Positions 20,059 through 28,553 of a stretch of 64,000 nt of DNA are shown piece after piece (within the stretch, counting starts at the first letter, position 1; every line of letters starts with the position of its first letter). A program made the position numbers and the translations under genes. This stretch comes from Kocuria salsicia (GTDB lineage: Bacteria; Actinomycetota; Actinomycetes; Actinomycetales; Micrococcaceae). The notes beneath the pieces were generated by a model. The model was not told the DNA's origin, did no database searches, and saw nothing but the letters and a program-made list of their open reading frames with translations. Location of the stretch: the NCBI RefSeq assembly GCF_007681555.1, contig NZ_VELE01000003.1, forward strand, positions 186,001 through 250,000, in the 5' to 3' direction.

Positions 20059-21879
20059 ATGTCTGAAACCGTGAACCTGCCCGCACTGGGCGAGTCTGTC
20101 ACCGAAGGTACCGTGACCCGCTGGCTGAAGCAGGTGGGCGACGAAGTGGCCGTGGACGAGCCCCTGCTGGAGGTCTCAACGGACAAGGTCGACACCGAGG
20201 TCCCCTCCCCCGTGGCCGGTGTGATCGAGAAGATCCTGGTCGAGGAGGACGAGGACGTCGAGGTCGGTGGTGCGTTGGTCGTCATCGGCGACGGCTCCGG
20301 TTCCGGCGACTCCGGTTCCGACGACGCCGGTTCCGACGACGCCGCCACGCAGGACGACGCCCCGGCGAAGGCTTCCGGGGAACCCGCCGAGCAGAAGAGC
20401 GAGCCCGAGCAGGCGCCCAAGGCTGACACGAAGCAGGCCTCGGGCAACTCGGTGGAGGTCACCCTTCCCGCACTCGGCGAGTCCGTGACCGAGGGCACCG
20501 TGACCCGCTGGCTCAAGCAGGTCGGCGAAACCATCGAGGTCGATGAGCCCCTGCTTGAGGTCTCAACCGACAAGGTCGACACCGAGGTCCCCTCCCCCGT
20601 GGCCGGCACCCTGCTGGAGATCAAGGTCCAGGAGGACGAGGACGCCGAGGTCGGCCAGGTGCTGGCGATCGTCGGCGACGAGTCCACCGCCGGGTCCTCC
20701 GACTCCGACAACGGCTCTTCGGACAACGGCTCCTCCGACCAGTCCGGAGAGACCAAGGCCGAAGCAATCGAGGACGCCGCAACCACCGCCGACTCCGGAG
20801 AGAACACCGAACAGGCCGCCGAGGCGAAGACTTCTCAGGCGCCCACGGCTGAGTCCGAGTCGGAGAAGACGCCGTCGAAGCCGGCCGAGTCCGCCCCGTC
20901 CGCGGGCAAGGATGTGCCCGGGTACGTGACGCCGCTCGTGCGCAAGCTGGCCCGCGAGAAGAACGTGGATCTCTCCACGATCTCCGGCACCGGCGTGGGG
21001 GGCCGCATCCGCAAGCAGGACGTCCTGTCCGCCGCGGAGAAGGCCGAGAAGTCCGTGGCGCCCGCCACCACGGATACCGGAGCGGACATGTCCCCGGCTG
21101 TGTCCACGCAGAGCTCCGGCAAGGCTGCTCCGGCCGCTGCCCCGGCGGCCGACCCCAAGCGCGGCACCACCGAGAAGGCCCCGCGCATCCGCATGACCAT
21201 TGCCAAGCGGATGCGCGAGTCCCTCGAGGTCTCGGCGCAGCTCACGCAGGTCACCGAGGTGGACATGACCCGTGTCGCGCAGCTGCGGCAGAAGGTCAAG
21301 GACCAGTTCCAGAAGCGCGAGGGCGCCAAGCTCACCTTCATGCCCTTCTTCGCGAAGGCCGTGGCCGAAGCCCTGCAGGCGCACCCCGTGCTGAACGCGA
21401 TGTTCAAGGAAGACTCCAAGGAGATCGTCTACAACTCCTCCGAGGACATCGCCATCGCCGTGGACACCCCGCGCGGACTCCTCGTGCCGGTGGTCAAGAA
21501 CGCCGGCGATCTGAACCTCGGCGGTCTCGCCAAGCAGATCGCCGAGCTCGGTGGCGCCGCCAAGGACGGCAGCATCTCGCCGGATGCCCTGACCGGTGGG
21601 ACGTTCACGATCACGAACATCGGGTCCTTCGGCGCGCTGTTCGACACGCCGATCATCAACCAGCCCCAGGTCGGCATCCTGGGCACGGGCTCGATCGTGA
21701 AGCGGCCCATGGTCATCGCGGACGCGGACGGCAACGACACCATCGCCATCCGTCACATGTGCTACCTGTCCCTGACCTACGACCACCGGCTCGTGGACGG
21801 CGCGGACGCCGGCCGCTTCTTGAGCACCCTCAAGAAGCGCCTCGAGGCCGGTCAGTTCGAGTCCGAGGTGGGTCTCTGA
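20059..21879 (+). CDS. sucB: Dihydrolipoamide acyltransferase E2 (SucB/DlaT type, two lipoyl domains)
   Basis: A 606-residue E2 core enzyme of 2-oxoacid dehydrogenase complexes. Two nearly identical lipoyl domains carry the modified lysines Lys43 and Lys172 (both STDKVDTEVPSP) and are joined by acidic, Ser/Asp-rich linkers. A peripheral-subunit-binding domain follows near 290-325 (TPLVRKLAREKNVDLSTISG), then the catalytic domain with YDHRLVDG (His576, Asp580). By synteny it matches mycobacterial DlaT, which serves pyruvate dehydrogenase, so the substrate may be pyruvate, 2-oxoglutarate or both. The start is ATG 20059; AGAGAGGG is about 12 nt upstream. The lipB and lipA genes that make its cofactor lie 3-4 kb downstream. 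Confidence 0.92.
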   Translation: MSETVNLPALGESVTEGTVTRWLKQVGDEVAVDEPLLEVSTDKVDTEVPSPVAGVIEKILVEEDEDVEVGGALVVIGDGSGSGDSGSDDAGSDDAATQDDAPAKASGEPAEQKSEPEQAPKADTKQASGNSVEVTLPALGESVTEGTVTRWLKQVGETIEVDEPLLEVSTDKVDTEVPSPVAGTLLEIKVQEDEDAEVGQVLAIVGDESTAGSSDSDNGSSDNGSSDQSGETKAEAIEDAATTADSGENTEQAAEAKTSQAPTAESESEKTPSKPAESAPSAGKDVPGYVTPLVRKLAREKNVDLSTISGTGVGGRIRKQDVLSAAEKAEKSVAPATTDTGADMSPAVSTQSSGKAAPAAAPAADPKRGTTEKAPRIRMTIAKRMRESLEVSAQLTQVTEVDMTRVAQLRQKVKDQFQKREGAKLTFMPFFAKAVAEALQAHPVLNAMFKEDSKEIVYNSSEDIAIAVDTPRGLLVPVVKNAGDLNLGGLAKQIAELGGAAKDGSISPDALTGGTFTITNIGSFGALFDTPIINQPQVGILGTGSIVKRPMVIADADGNDTIAIRHMCYLSLTYDHRLVDGADAGRFLSTLKKRLEAGQFESEVGL

Positions 21880-22054
21880 GCCTGACCGCTCGGCGGTGAG
21901 GACGGGGTCCTCGACCTCACCGCCATCCCGGTGCCCGCGGGCCCGGGCTGTCGCGTGCCGTGTGCACCCGGTGGTCCGGGCCCGCTGTCGTTCTCGAGTG
22001 TGTTTGCCTACCCCCACGCCCCGGCAGGTGTCAATGGTTCAGGCGACACTCGGT

Positions 22055-22060
22055 TACCCT
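22055..22060 (+). promoter_or_regulatory. Putative leaderless -10 of the small membrane protein gene
   Basis: TACCCT, exactly 6 nt before the ATG at 22067, so transcription should begin at or near the start codon. Confidence 0.5.
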
Positions 22061-22066
22061 CGAAGC

Positions 22067-22420
22067 ATGACCTTTCTTCTCAGCCTCATGCTCTTCCTTC
22101 ACATCGTGGGTGTGGCCGTCATAGTCGGCACCTGGATCTACACCATGAAGACTCCCACCGTCACGGTCAGCCAGTTCTGGGCCGCTGTGTTGATGCTCGT
22201 CACGGGCCTCGTCATGGTGGGTATCCGTGAGATGAGCGGCGGCCACGACAGCCTCAACTTCGCCAAGATCGGCGTGAAGTTCGTCATCCTCCTGGTGGTG
22301 CTAGTCGCCGCGTTCATCGGCATGCGCAAGACCCAGCGGGGCGAGCCGGAGTCCACCGGACTCGCCCACGCGGTGGGCGGCATGGCCCTCATCAACGCGG
22401 CGGTGGCCGTCTTCTGGTGA
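22067..22420 (+). CDS. Small four-helix membrane protein, function unknown
   Basis: A 117-residue, very hydrophobic protein with about four transmembrane segments: LSLMLFLHIVGVAVIVGTWI, FWAAVLMLVTGLVMVGI, IGVKFVILLVVLVAAFIGM and a C-terminal AVGGMALINAAVAVFW. A His in helix 1, a conserved-looking REMSGGHD loop and KTQRGEP follow the layout of small actinobacterial inner-membrane proteins, but I do not recognise a function. ATG 22067 is supported by the -10 hexamer 6 nt upstream; longer in-frame readings are GC-rich noise. A strong hairpin follows. Confidence 0.8.
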   Translation: MTFLLSLMLFLHIVGVAVIVGTWIYTMKTPTVTVSQFWAAVLMLVTGLVMVGIREMSGGHDSLNFAKIGVKFVILLVVLVAAFIGMRKTQRGEPESTGLAHAVGGMALINAAVAVFW

Positions 22421-22435
22421 GCCGCTGACAGCTGA

Positions 22436-22467
22436 CGAACGCCCGGGTGCCCTCACCCGGGCGTTCG
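22436..22467. terminator. Terminator hairpin after the small membrane protein gene
   Basis: CGAACGCCCGGGTG pairs with CACCCGGGCGTTCG, a perfect 14-bp stem with a 4-nt loop. It lies between two convergent genes. I see nothing else in 22468-22659. Confidence 0.8.
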
Positions 22468-22659
22468 GCGTTTCTTGCCCTTTCGTCCAAGTTCCCGCGG
22501 ACGGTGCCGTAGGCCGCCCACCACTGATCGACGTCCCTTCAGCTCGTGCCGCCGCCGTTCCCCCACTGGTCGACGCACCCGCCCCTCGTCCCCGTGTCGT
22601 CGGCCTCCGCACGCCGCCGTCCGTGGCAGCGGCTTCGGCTCGCCCCCGGTCGTGGCCGG

Positions 22660-24909
22660 TCACCCCGGCGCGGTGAGCGGGGTGACGTCCGCGAGACGCC
22701 AGCCCTGCGCTGTCGCCGTGATGGTGATGCGCAGCCGTTGCCTGGCCAGGTCCCCGTCCCCTGTCACGGCGGGTCCCGTGGGCAGTGTGCCACGCCAGCC
22801 CCGGGTGACCACCTCGGCGTTGTAGGTCCTCGTGCGGGCAGCGTCGGCGGGTGAGAGGCGCGCCGCCGTGTCCGGCTTCTGCTCGGCAAGTGAGACGACC
22901 TCCATCCGGAGTTCTGAGAGCTCTGTCGTGCCGGCATCCGCCCCGCCCCGCGCAGCCGCTCGACGTATCAGGTCCTTGTCACGGGCCGCGAGACCGGACC
23001 GCGGGACGTACACCGCCTCCGCGGCGGCCTCGTCACCGGCCGCGAGCGCGGCCGCCCTCCGGGCCACGAGGTCTCCCACGGCCCCGCGAGCCTCCCGGTC
23101 CTTGTCCTGCATGCTCTCTCCCGGAGCCGTTCCCGTACCCGCGGACGATCCCCCGGACGCCGAGGGTGCCACCTGGCGAGGTGACCCGCCGCCGGTCCCC
23201 CCAGCATCCCGCGACGCGGATTCATCGGTGTTTCCCCCGGCTCCGCTGGTTCCGGACGGGTTGGCGCTCACCTCGAAGCCGCGCGCCTCATCGGGGCTGC
23301 GTGCGTCCTCGGGAGCCGCGGGCGACGCCGTGGCTCCGGTTCCGGCCACGACGTCGCCGTCGGGCCAGTTCGCGAGCACCCAGACGATCGCTGCGGCAGC
23401 GAGGACGGCCGCCGTGATCGCAAGGACGCGACGTGGACCGTGGCTCTCTCCGTCCGTGGCGGCAGTCCCGGCGGTGGCCTGCCCCACCGTCCGCGCACGT
23501 TCTCCCCCTCTGCCCTGGGACCGTTCGCTGCGTCCGCCGAGTCGGAGCGCGGCAGCGGCGAACGGGCGACGGCGCGGCCGCAGCACCGTCCCGTCGGCCC
23601 TGATCACCTCGGGTGTCATGCGCTCGGGCGGGCGACGCGCGGGCGACGGCTTCCGGACAGGTGTGTCGAATCCGGTGGCGAGCTCGTGAGCGGAGGGCCG
23701 CTGCGCGGGGTCGTCGCACAGTGCGCCCTCGAGCATCAGCACCAGGTGACGCGGCGCGTTGGGACACATGAGGCTCAGTGGCACCCGGTGCGCATCCGGG
23801 CCCGGGTAGCGTCCGGTGAGTGCGAGCCACCCTGTGACGGCAAGGTCGTGGACGTCCTGAGCCGCGCTCACCTCGGTGGAGGAACCCGCTGCCACCGGGC
23901 CCGCCTCGTCCATGTGGTGGTGGGCCCGGCCCAAGCCCACGGCCCGGTCCGCAAGCTCCTGGCGGGCGTCCGTGTCCTGGGCCTGCCCCCATGCCGGAGG
24001 CCCGGGGCGGGCACCGGCACGAACGCCGTAGCCGTCCAGCAGCGCCCTGCCGTCGGGAGTCACGAGCACATGCCGCGCACTCAGCGCGCCGTGCACCCAC
24101 CCGCGCTCGTGCAGCCGTGACAGCCCCCGGGCGGCATCCGCGAGAACCGGCAGCAGAGTCTCCGGTGCCACTCGGCCCTGCTCGCCCATGATCTCGGCGA
24201 GGGGTCGAGCCTTCACGTGCTCAGCCACGAGGGCGCCCCGGTCCACTCCGTCCCCGCGGGGCGAGCCACCAGCCGGAGCTGCGGCGTTCCTGTGGATCGT
24301 CCCGTCCGCGATCACCGCCCGGACGCCCACCAGGGCGGGATGGGTCTCCTGCGCCCAGGCGTCGACGAGCGCCGCGAAGTCAGCCTCGACCGGGCGGCGT
24401 CGTTCAGGGTCCTCGGACACGGCGAACGTCACGGTGAACCCCTCGCGGGTGGACTGCTCCCGGGCGAGCCAGGTGCGGGTGCCGCCGCCCTCCGCGAGCC
24501 GCTCGACGAGTTCCAGCCCCTCCCCCTGGGCCGCACGGCGCTCCACCGCAAGCGATGGACCTCGGCCGACCACGTCGCCAACCGCGGTGGCGGCTCCGCT
24601 GGTGCCCCCGGGTGCATGCCGGTCAACGGTGCGCCCGCCGTCGACCGGACCTGGCGGCAGGTCCGCAGACGGGCCAGAAACGAGCGATGCAGCAGCGGGT
24701 GCTGCAGCATCGGGAGAGACCGGCTCGAGAGCGGGTGGCACGACTCCCCCGTGATCCAGTGGCTCCGCGGCCGAAGGTGTCCTTCGGGCCGCCCGCACCC
24801 GTTCCTCCGTGGTTCGGTGACGCCCGGTGGACCCGCCTGCCGTGTCCTCGACGTGGCCCGGACCCTGCCCGGCGTGACGGGTCCGGCCGTGGGCACGATG
24901 TTCGCTCAT
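22660..24909 (-). CDS. Membrane pseudokinase-like protein
   Basis: A 749-residue protein with a Ser/Thr-kinase-like domain (about 125-430) that has lost its catalytic residues. The HRDxKPxN loop is replaced by HGALSARHV (273-281), DFG by DGY (292-294), and the beta-3 lysine position reads FAVSED. A degenerate glycine loop, AEGGGTRTW, sits at 139-147. One transmembrane helix (VLAITAAVLAAAAIVWVLANW) is followed by a Ser/Gly-rich linker and a folded outer domain (about 630-749, ending GWRLADVTPLTAPG). A non-catalytic signalling or scaffold role is inferred by analogy with mycobacterial MviN. ATG 24909 is used because in-frame codons further upstream lie over lipB. It is divergent from lipB, with 75 nt between the starts. 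Confidence 0.82.
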   Translation of the reverse strand: MSEHRAHGRTRHAGQGPGHVEDTAGGSTGRHRTTEERVRAARRTPSAAEPLDHGGVVPPALEPVSPDAAAPAAASLVSGPSADLPPGPVDGGRTVDRHAPGGTSGAATAVGDVVGRGPSLAVERRAAQGEGLELVERLAEGGGTRTWLAREQSTREGFTVTFAVSEDPERRRPVEADFAALVDAWAQETHPALVGVRAVIADGTIHRNAAAPAGGSPRGDGVDRGALVAEHVKARPLAEIMGEQGRVAPETLLPVLADAARGLSRLHERGWVHGALSARHVLVTPDGRALLDGYGVRAGARPGPPAWGQAQDTDARQELADRAVGLGRAHHHMDEAGPVAAGSSTEVSAAQDVHDLAVTGWLALTGRYPGPDAHRVPLSLMCPNAPRHLVLMLEGALCDDPAQRPSAHELATGFDTPVRKPSPARRPPERMTPEVIRADGTVLRPRRRPFAAAALRLGGRSERSQGRGGERARTVGQATAGTAATDGESHGPRRVLAITAAVLAAAAIVWVLANWPDGDVVAGTGATASPAAPEDARSPDEARGFEVSANPSGTSGAGGNTDESASRDAGGTGGGSPRQVAPSASGGSSAGTGTAPGESMQDKDREARGAVGDLVARRAAALAAGDEAAAEAVYVPRSGLAARDKDLIRRAAARGGADAGTTELSELRMEVVSLAEQKPDTAARLSPADAARTRTYNAEVVTRGWRGTLPTGPAVTGDGDLARQRLRITITATAQGWRLADVTPLTAPG

Positions 24910-24947
24910 GACCCCACTGTGCCCGTCGGAAACCGTCTCCGCGCACG

Positions 24948-24956
24948 TTATCCACA
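24948..24956 (+). promoter_or_regulatory. Consensus DnaA box in the lipB promoter region
   Basis: TTATCCACA, an exact match to the bacterial DnaA box. It sits 16 nt upstream of the lipB -10 and 38 nt upstream of the pseudokinase start, where it would overlap the lipB -35 region. Confidence 0.5.
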
Positions 24957-24972
24957 GGCTGGGGAGAAGGGA

Positions 24973-24978
24973 TAAGCT
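24973..24978 (+). promoter_or_regulatory. Putative leaderless -10 of lipB
   Basis: TAAGCT, 6 nt before the lipB ATG. Confidence 0.55.
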
Positions 24979-24984
24979 GTCCGA

Positions 24985-25737
24985 ATGGCTCTGCACTTCG
25001 AACGCGTCGGCTTGGCACCGAACCTGGTGAACTACCGCGAGTGCCTGGACTTGCAGCGTGAGGTCCACCGGGAGGTCGTGGCCGGAACGCGCGGCAACAC
25101 CGTGCTGATGGTCGAGCACGATCCCGTCTACACGGCCGGGCGCAGGACCGAGAAGCACGAGTATCCGTGGGACGGCACCGAGGTGGTGCCCATCGGCCGC
25201 GGCGGCAAACTCACCTACCACGGCCCAGGCATGCTCGTGGGCTACCCCATCGTGCGTCTGCCGATCCCCCTGGACGTCGTGCGTTTCGTGCGGGTCCTCG
25301 AAGAGGTGATCGTGGCCGTCGTGCGGGACTTCGGGGTGCCCGCCACCACCGTCGCCGGCCGTTCCGGCGCGTGGGTGCTCGCGGACGAGCGCGGACCGGA
25401 CCGCAAGATCTCCGCCATCGGCGTCCAAGTCTCCAAGCGCGCCACCATGCACGGTTTTGCCCTGAACTGCTCCAACGACCTCCGTCCGTTCGGCAAGATC
25501 ATCCCGTGCGGCATCACGGATGCGGGCGTCACCTCTCTCAGTGCGGAGACCGGGAATCGGATCGACCCCGTGGACGTTGTCGCGCGTATGGAGCAGGAGC
25601 TCGCGGCCCGCGAGGCAGATTTGTGCGTACCCTTCGAACCACCCACCCCCGCACCAGCACCCATGCTGCGGCACGAGTACGTCCCCACCGCCGCAAGGGA
25701 GACCACTGCCGCCCCGGACGCCATCCCCGCGTCCTGA
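24985..25737 (+). CDS. lipB: Octanoyltransferase LipB
   Basis: A 250-residue enzyme that transfers octanoate from acyl carrier protein to lipoyl-domain lysines, the first step of lipoate synthesis. It shows the signature [18 protein letters not shown] (71-88), catalytic Lys141 in [11 protein letters not shown] and the acyl-thioester Cys175 in [10 protein letters not shown]. The C-terminal 30 residues are Pro/Ala-rich and not part of the core. ATG 24985 is supported by the -10 hexamer 6 nt upstream. It precedes lipA by 92 nt, and its likely acceptors include SucB, encoded nearby. Confidence 0.95.
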   Translation: MALHFERVGLAPNLVNYRECLDLQREVHREVVAGTRGNTVLMVEHDPVYTAGRRTEKHEYPWDGTEVVPIGRGGKLTYHGPGMLVGYPIVRLPIPLDVVRFVRVLEEVIVAVVRDFGVPATTVAGRSGAWVLADERGPDRKISAIGVQVSKRATMHGFALNCSNDLRPFGKIIPCGITDAGVTSLSAETGNRIDPVDVVARMEQELAAREADLCVPFEPPTPAPAPMLRHEYVPTAARETTAAPDAIPAS

Positions 25738-25829
25738 CACGCCCCAGTCGTCAACCACTCTCGACAACGGCCCCCACCACCGCACCGGGTGGGCACGGGC
25801 CACGCCAGCGTCACCAGCGAGGAGAACCC

Positions 25830-26837
25830 ATGACCATCGCCCCCGAAGGCCGCAAGCTGCTGCGCGTGGAGGCACGCAATGCAGAGGTCCCCATCGAGAA
25901 GAAGCCGTCCTGGCTGAAGAACACCGCGAAGATGGGCCCCCAGTTCACGGAGCTGAAGTCCATGGCACGCGGCCGCGGACTCCACACGGTGTGCGAGGAG
26001 GCCGGGTGCCCCAACATCTACGAGTGCTGGGAGGACCGGGAGGCCACGTTCCTCATCGGCGGGGACACCTGCACGCGGCGCTGCGACTTCTGCGACATCG
26101 CAACGGGCAAGCCCGGCATGGTGGACGTGCAGGAGCCCCGGAAGGTCGCGGAGTCCGTGCGGGACCTGGGTCTGCGCTACGCCACCGTGACTTCAGTGGC
26201 CCGTGACGACCTCTCGGACGGCGGCGCCTGGCTGAATGCAGAGACCATCCGTGCGATCCACGCCATGAACCCCAGCACCGGCGTGGAGATCCTCATTCCC
26301 GACTTCAAGGGCCAGCCCGACGCCCTGCAGCAGGTCGTCGACGCCCAGCCCGAGGTGTTCGCGCACAACCTGGAGACCGTCCCGCGGATCTTCAAGCAGA
26401 TCCGCCCGGCCTTCGCGTACGAGCGCTCCCTGGACGTCCTGACCCAGGGCAAGGACAACGGGATGATCGTGAAGTCTAACCTGATCCTCGGCATGGGCGA
26501 GACGGACGACGAGGTCTACGAGGCGCTGTGCGACCTGCACGACGCCGGCTGCGACATCATCACCCTCACCCAGTACCTGCGCCCCGGCCCCACGTTCCAC
26601 CCGATCGACCGCTGGGTGAAGCCGGAAACCTTCGTGGAGCTCTCCAAGGCCGCCGAGGAGATCGGCTTCCTGGGCGTCATGGCCGGGCCGATGGTCCGTT
26701 CCAGCTACCGCGCCGGCAAGCTGTGGGCCCGCGCGATGAAGAAAATGGGCCGCGAGATCCCGGAGCACCTCTCGCACATCGACGATTCCGGCTCCGCCAC
26801 GCAAGAGGCCTCGAGCCTGCTCGCCCGGCTGGGCTGA
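25830..26837 (+). CDS. lipA: Lipoyl synthase LipA
   Basis: A 335-residue radical-SAM enzyme that inserts two sulfurs into octanoyl-lysine. The auxiliary cluster cysteines are Cys55, Cys60 and Cys66 ([12 protein letters not shown]); the radical-SAM cluster is Cys81, Cys85 and Cys88 (CTRRCDFC). The C-terminal RSSYRAGKL motif holds the serine ligand of the auxiliary cluster. ATG 25830 is supported by GAGGAGAA a few bases upstream. It follows lipB on the same strand and ends at the hairpin at 26855-26891. Confidence 0.96.
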   Translation: MTIAPEGRKLLRVEARNAEVPIEKKPSWLKNTAKMGPQFTELKSMARGRGLHTVCEEAGCPNIYECWEDREATFLIGGDTCTRRCDFCDIATGKPGMVDVQEPRKVAESVRDLGLRYATVTSVARDDLSDGGAWLNAETIRAIHAMNPSTGVEILIPDFKGQPDALQQVVDAQPEVFAHNLETVPRIFKQIRPAFAYERSLDVLTQGKDNGMIVKSNLILGMGETDDEVYEALCDLHDAGCDIITLTQYLRPGPTFHPIDRWVKPETFVELSKAAEEIGFLGVMAGPMVRSSYRAGKLWARAMKKMGREIPEHLSHIDDSGSATQEASSLLARLG

Positions 26838-26854
26838 GCCGGCACCGCTCTCGC

Positions 26855-26891
26855 ATGACGACGCCGCCCGCGACCCGGGCGGCGTCGTCAT
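26855..26891 (+). terminator. Terminator after lipA
   Basis: A perfect 16-bp stem (ATGACGACGCCGCCCG with its complement) and a 5-nt loop, 17 nt after the lipA stop. Confidence 0.8.
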
Positions 26892-26914
26892 CTCCGCGCC
26901 CGTCCCCCAGCGGA

Positions 26915-26920
26915 TAGAAT
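26915..26920 (+). promoter_or_regulatory. Putative -10 of the DUF4191 gene
   Basis: TAGAAT, 37 nt before the GTG start, leaving a leader of about 30 nt that includes GCGAGGAA. Confidence 0.5.
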
Positions 26921-26957
26921 GACCGCGATCCCCTACCAGCAACTGCGAGGAACCACC

Positions 26958-27707
26958 GTGTCACCAGCCACGTCCACCAAGGCCAAGGCCGCCGAACGCG
27001 ACCGCAAGCGCGAGGAGAAGCGCCAACGCAAGGCTGCCAAGGGGCCCGGCGTCTTCGCGCAGATGAAGCAGGTCTTCCAGATGACCCGCGAGCAGGAGCC
27101 GAACATCCTGTGGTGGATGATCCTGCTGGGCCTGGGCGTGCTGCTGGTCTTCCTGCTGATCGGTGTGGCGCTCGGCAACTGGATCACGTGGCTGCTGATC
27201 GGCATCCCCTTCGCTGTGCTGGCCGCGGTGATCCTGCTCTCCCGGCGTGCTGAGCGGGCGGCGTTCTCCCGGATTGAGGGTCAGCCCGGCGCCGCCGGTG
27301 CCGCGCTGTCCACCCTCAAGCGCGGGTGGATTGTGGAGGAGGAGCCCGCGGCCATGGACCCGAAGTCCAAGGACCTGCTGTTCCGCGCCGTGGGACGCCC
27401 CGGGGTCGTCTTCATCACGGAGGGCCCGGTGAACCGCGTGGACAAGCTCGTGAAGAAGGAGCGCCGCCGGATCGGGCCCGTGATCCAGAACGTGCCCATC
27501 CACGTGATCAAGTCCGGCAACGGAGAGGGCCAGGTTCCTCTGAACAGGCTCGCCAAGACGATGCGCGGGCTCGACAACAAGCTCACCAAGCAGGAGGTGC
27601 AGGTGGTCCACCGCCGCATGAGCACCCTGCAGAACCGCCTGCCCATCCCCAAGGGCGTGGACCCCATGCGGGCACGCCCGGACCGCAAGTCCATGCGGGG
27701 CCGCTGA
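26958..27707 (+). CDS. DUF4191 family membrane protein
   Basis: A 249-residue actinobacterial protein of unknown function. A charged N-terminus (KAAERDRKREEKRQRKAAKG) precedes two transmembrane segments (WWMILLGLGVLLVFLLIGVA, WLLIGIPFAVLAAVILL). The cytosolic domain carries GWIVEEEPAAMDP, RAVGRPGVVFITEGP and a basic C-terminus. Mycobacteria have the same family directly after lipA. The start is GTG 26958, with GAGGAA about 6-11 nt upstream. An ATG at 26919 would sit inside the -10 hexamer and is rejected. Confidence 0.85.
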   Translation: MSPATSTKAKAAERDRKREEKRQRKAAKGPGVFAQMKQVFQMTREQEPNILWWMILLGLGVLLVFLLIGVALGNWITWLLIGIPFAVLAAVILLSRRAERAAFSRIEGQPGAAGAALSTLKRGWIVEEEPAAMDPKSKDLLFRAVGRPGVVFITEGPVNRVDKLVKKERRRIGPVIQNVPIHVIKSGNGEGQVPLNRLAKTMRGLDNKLTKQEVQVVHRRMSTLQNRLPIPKGVDPMRARPDRKSMRGR

Positions 27708-27736
27708 GCGGACTGAGACCGCGAAGAACGAGGGCG

Positions 27737-27768
27737 AACGGGCCGGGTCACAAGACCCGGCCCGTTTT
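27737..27768. terminator. Bidirectional intrinsic terminator (DUF4191 gene / RDD gene)
   Basis: AACGGGCCGGGTC, a 4-nt ACAA loop and GACCCGGCCCGTT form a perfect 13-bp stem ending in TTTT. It lies between convergent genes, with an A pair before the stem for the minus strand. Confidence 0.88.
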
Positions 27769-27871
27769 GCGTGCCCGCACCCGATGTCAACGCCCGACGT
27801 GGGAGCCTCATGTTGGAATCCGGCGTCAGGGCAGCGGCCGCCGGCGGTGGGGCCTCGCCCCTCCTGAGCTG

Positions 27872-28318
27872 TCAGCGCACGCGCACCAGCACGGTGTCGA
27901 CCGCGCGGTCGTGCAATCCGCGCTGGTCCTCGTCCGAGACGAGCGGGGGGATCACCAGACACAGCAGCAGGGTGCGCACGAGCGCCTTGCCGAACCCTGC
28001 CGGGCGCCCGTCCATCGTTTGCACCTGCAACCCCGTGACCCAGTGCCCGATGGTTCGCCCGAAGAGGCCGACCATGAGCACGCTGAGCACGAAGAACACG
28101 GCCAGGTTCATCAGTCCCGAGCCGTTCCAGCGGGACAGGAACAGGCCCGCGAGCACGAGCGCCAGCAGCCAGTCGATCGTTAGTGCCACCAGCCGTGCGG
28201 GGAACCGTGCGATCGAGCCGGCACCACGTTCCGGGCGCCCCCACCGCTCACCCGGGTACCGCGAGCCCTCGCGGGGTGCGCCGTCGAGCCACGAGCCCAT
28301 GTCCTGCCGTGAAACCAT
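27872..28318 (-). CDS. RDD family membrane protein
   Basis: A 148-residue protein of the RDD family. The N-terminus up to GRPERGAGS is hydrophilic. About three transmembrane helices follow (LVALTIDWLLALVLAGLFL, MNLAVFFVLSVLMVGLFG, LVRTLLLCLVIPPLV). The conserved GRTIGHWVTGLQV and a C-terminal DRAVDTVLV are present. RDD proteins are of mixed or unknown function; some are ion-related. ATG 28318 is chosen over a start 13 codons upstream because TAGGGT lies 7 nt before it. A homologue sits between the DUF4191 gene and glnA in mycobacteria too. Confidence 0.83.
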   Translation of the reverse strand: MVSRQDMGSWLDGAPREGSRYPGERWGRPERGAGSIARFPARLVALTIDWLLALVLAGLFLSRWNGSGLMNLAVFFVLSVLMVGLFGRTIGHWVTGLQVQTMDGRPAGFGKALVRTLLLCLVIPPLVSDEDQRGLHDRAVDTVLVRVR

Positions 28319-28325
28319 GCCCTCA

Positions 28326-28331
28326 ACCCTA
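28326..28331 (-). promoter_or_regulatory. Putative leaderless -10 of the RDD gene
   Basis: TAGGGT on the minus strand, 7 nt before the ATG at 28318. Confidence 0.5.
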
Positions 28332-28419
28332 GCCGCCCGATCCTCCGGCAGCGTCACCCGCCGGTAGAGTGGGGAGGGTACTGACCGGTCGGCGTGGCCC
28401 CACCGCGCGGGTGGCGCGT

Positions 28420-28457
28420 GTTACACGCACGAAACACCCGTGACACCGTCGGGCAAC
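28420..28457 (+). promoter_or_regulatory. GlnR-like box upstream of glnA
   Basis: Four pentamers spaced by 6 nt: GTTAC, GAAAC, GACAC, GCAAC. They match the alternating gTnAC-n6-GaAAC architecture of the Streptomyces GlnR box; the first pair is perfect and the second weaker. It ends 10 nt before the putative -10, suitable for activation under nitrogen limitation. Confidence 0.6.
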
Positions 28458-28467
28458 GCCCGGTTCC

Positions 28468-28473
28468 TACGCT
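28468..28473 (+). promoter_or_regulatory. Putative glnA -10 hexamer
   Basis: TACGCT just downstream of the GlnR-like box, giving a leader of about 75 nt to the glnA ATG. Confidence 0.5.
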
Positions 28474-28553
28474 GGACACCAGAACCGGACGCTCGCGGTG
28501 GCTCCACCCGCCGCGGCGCCGATCGGACGCCCTTACAGAAGGAGAACAGGTCC

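Noticed and set aside
28474-28553. A riboswitch in the glnA leader
   Set aside because: The leader is GC-rich and can fold, but no glutamine or other known riboswitch core was recognised; the GlnR-like box explains control.
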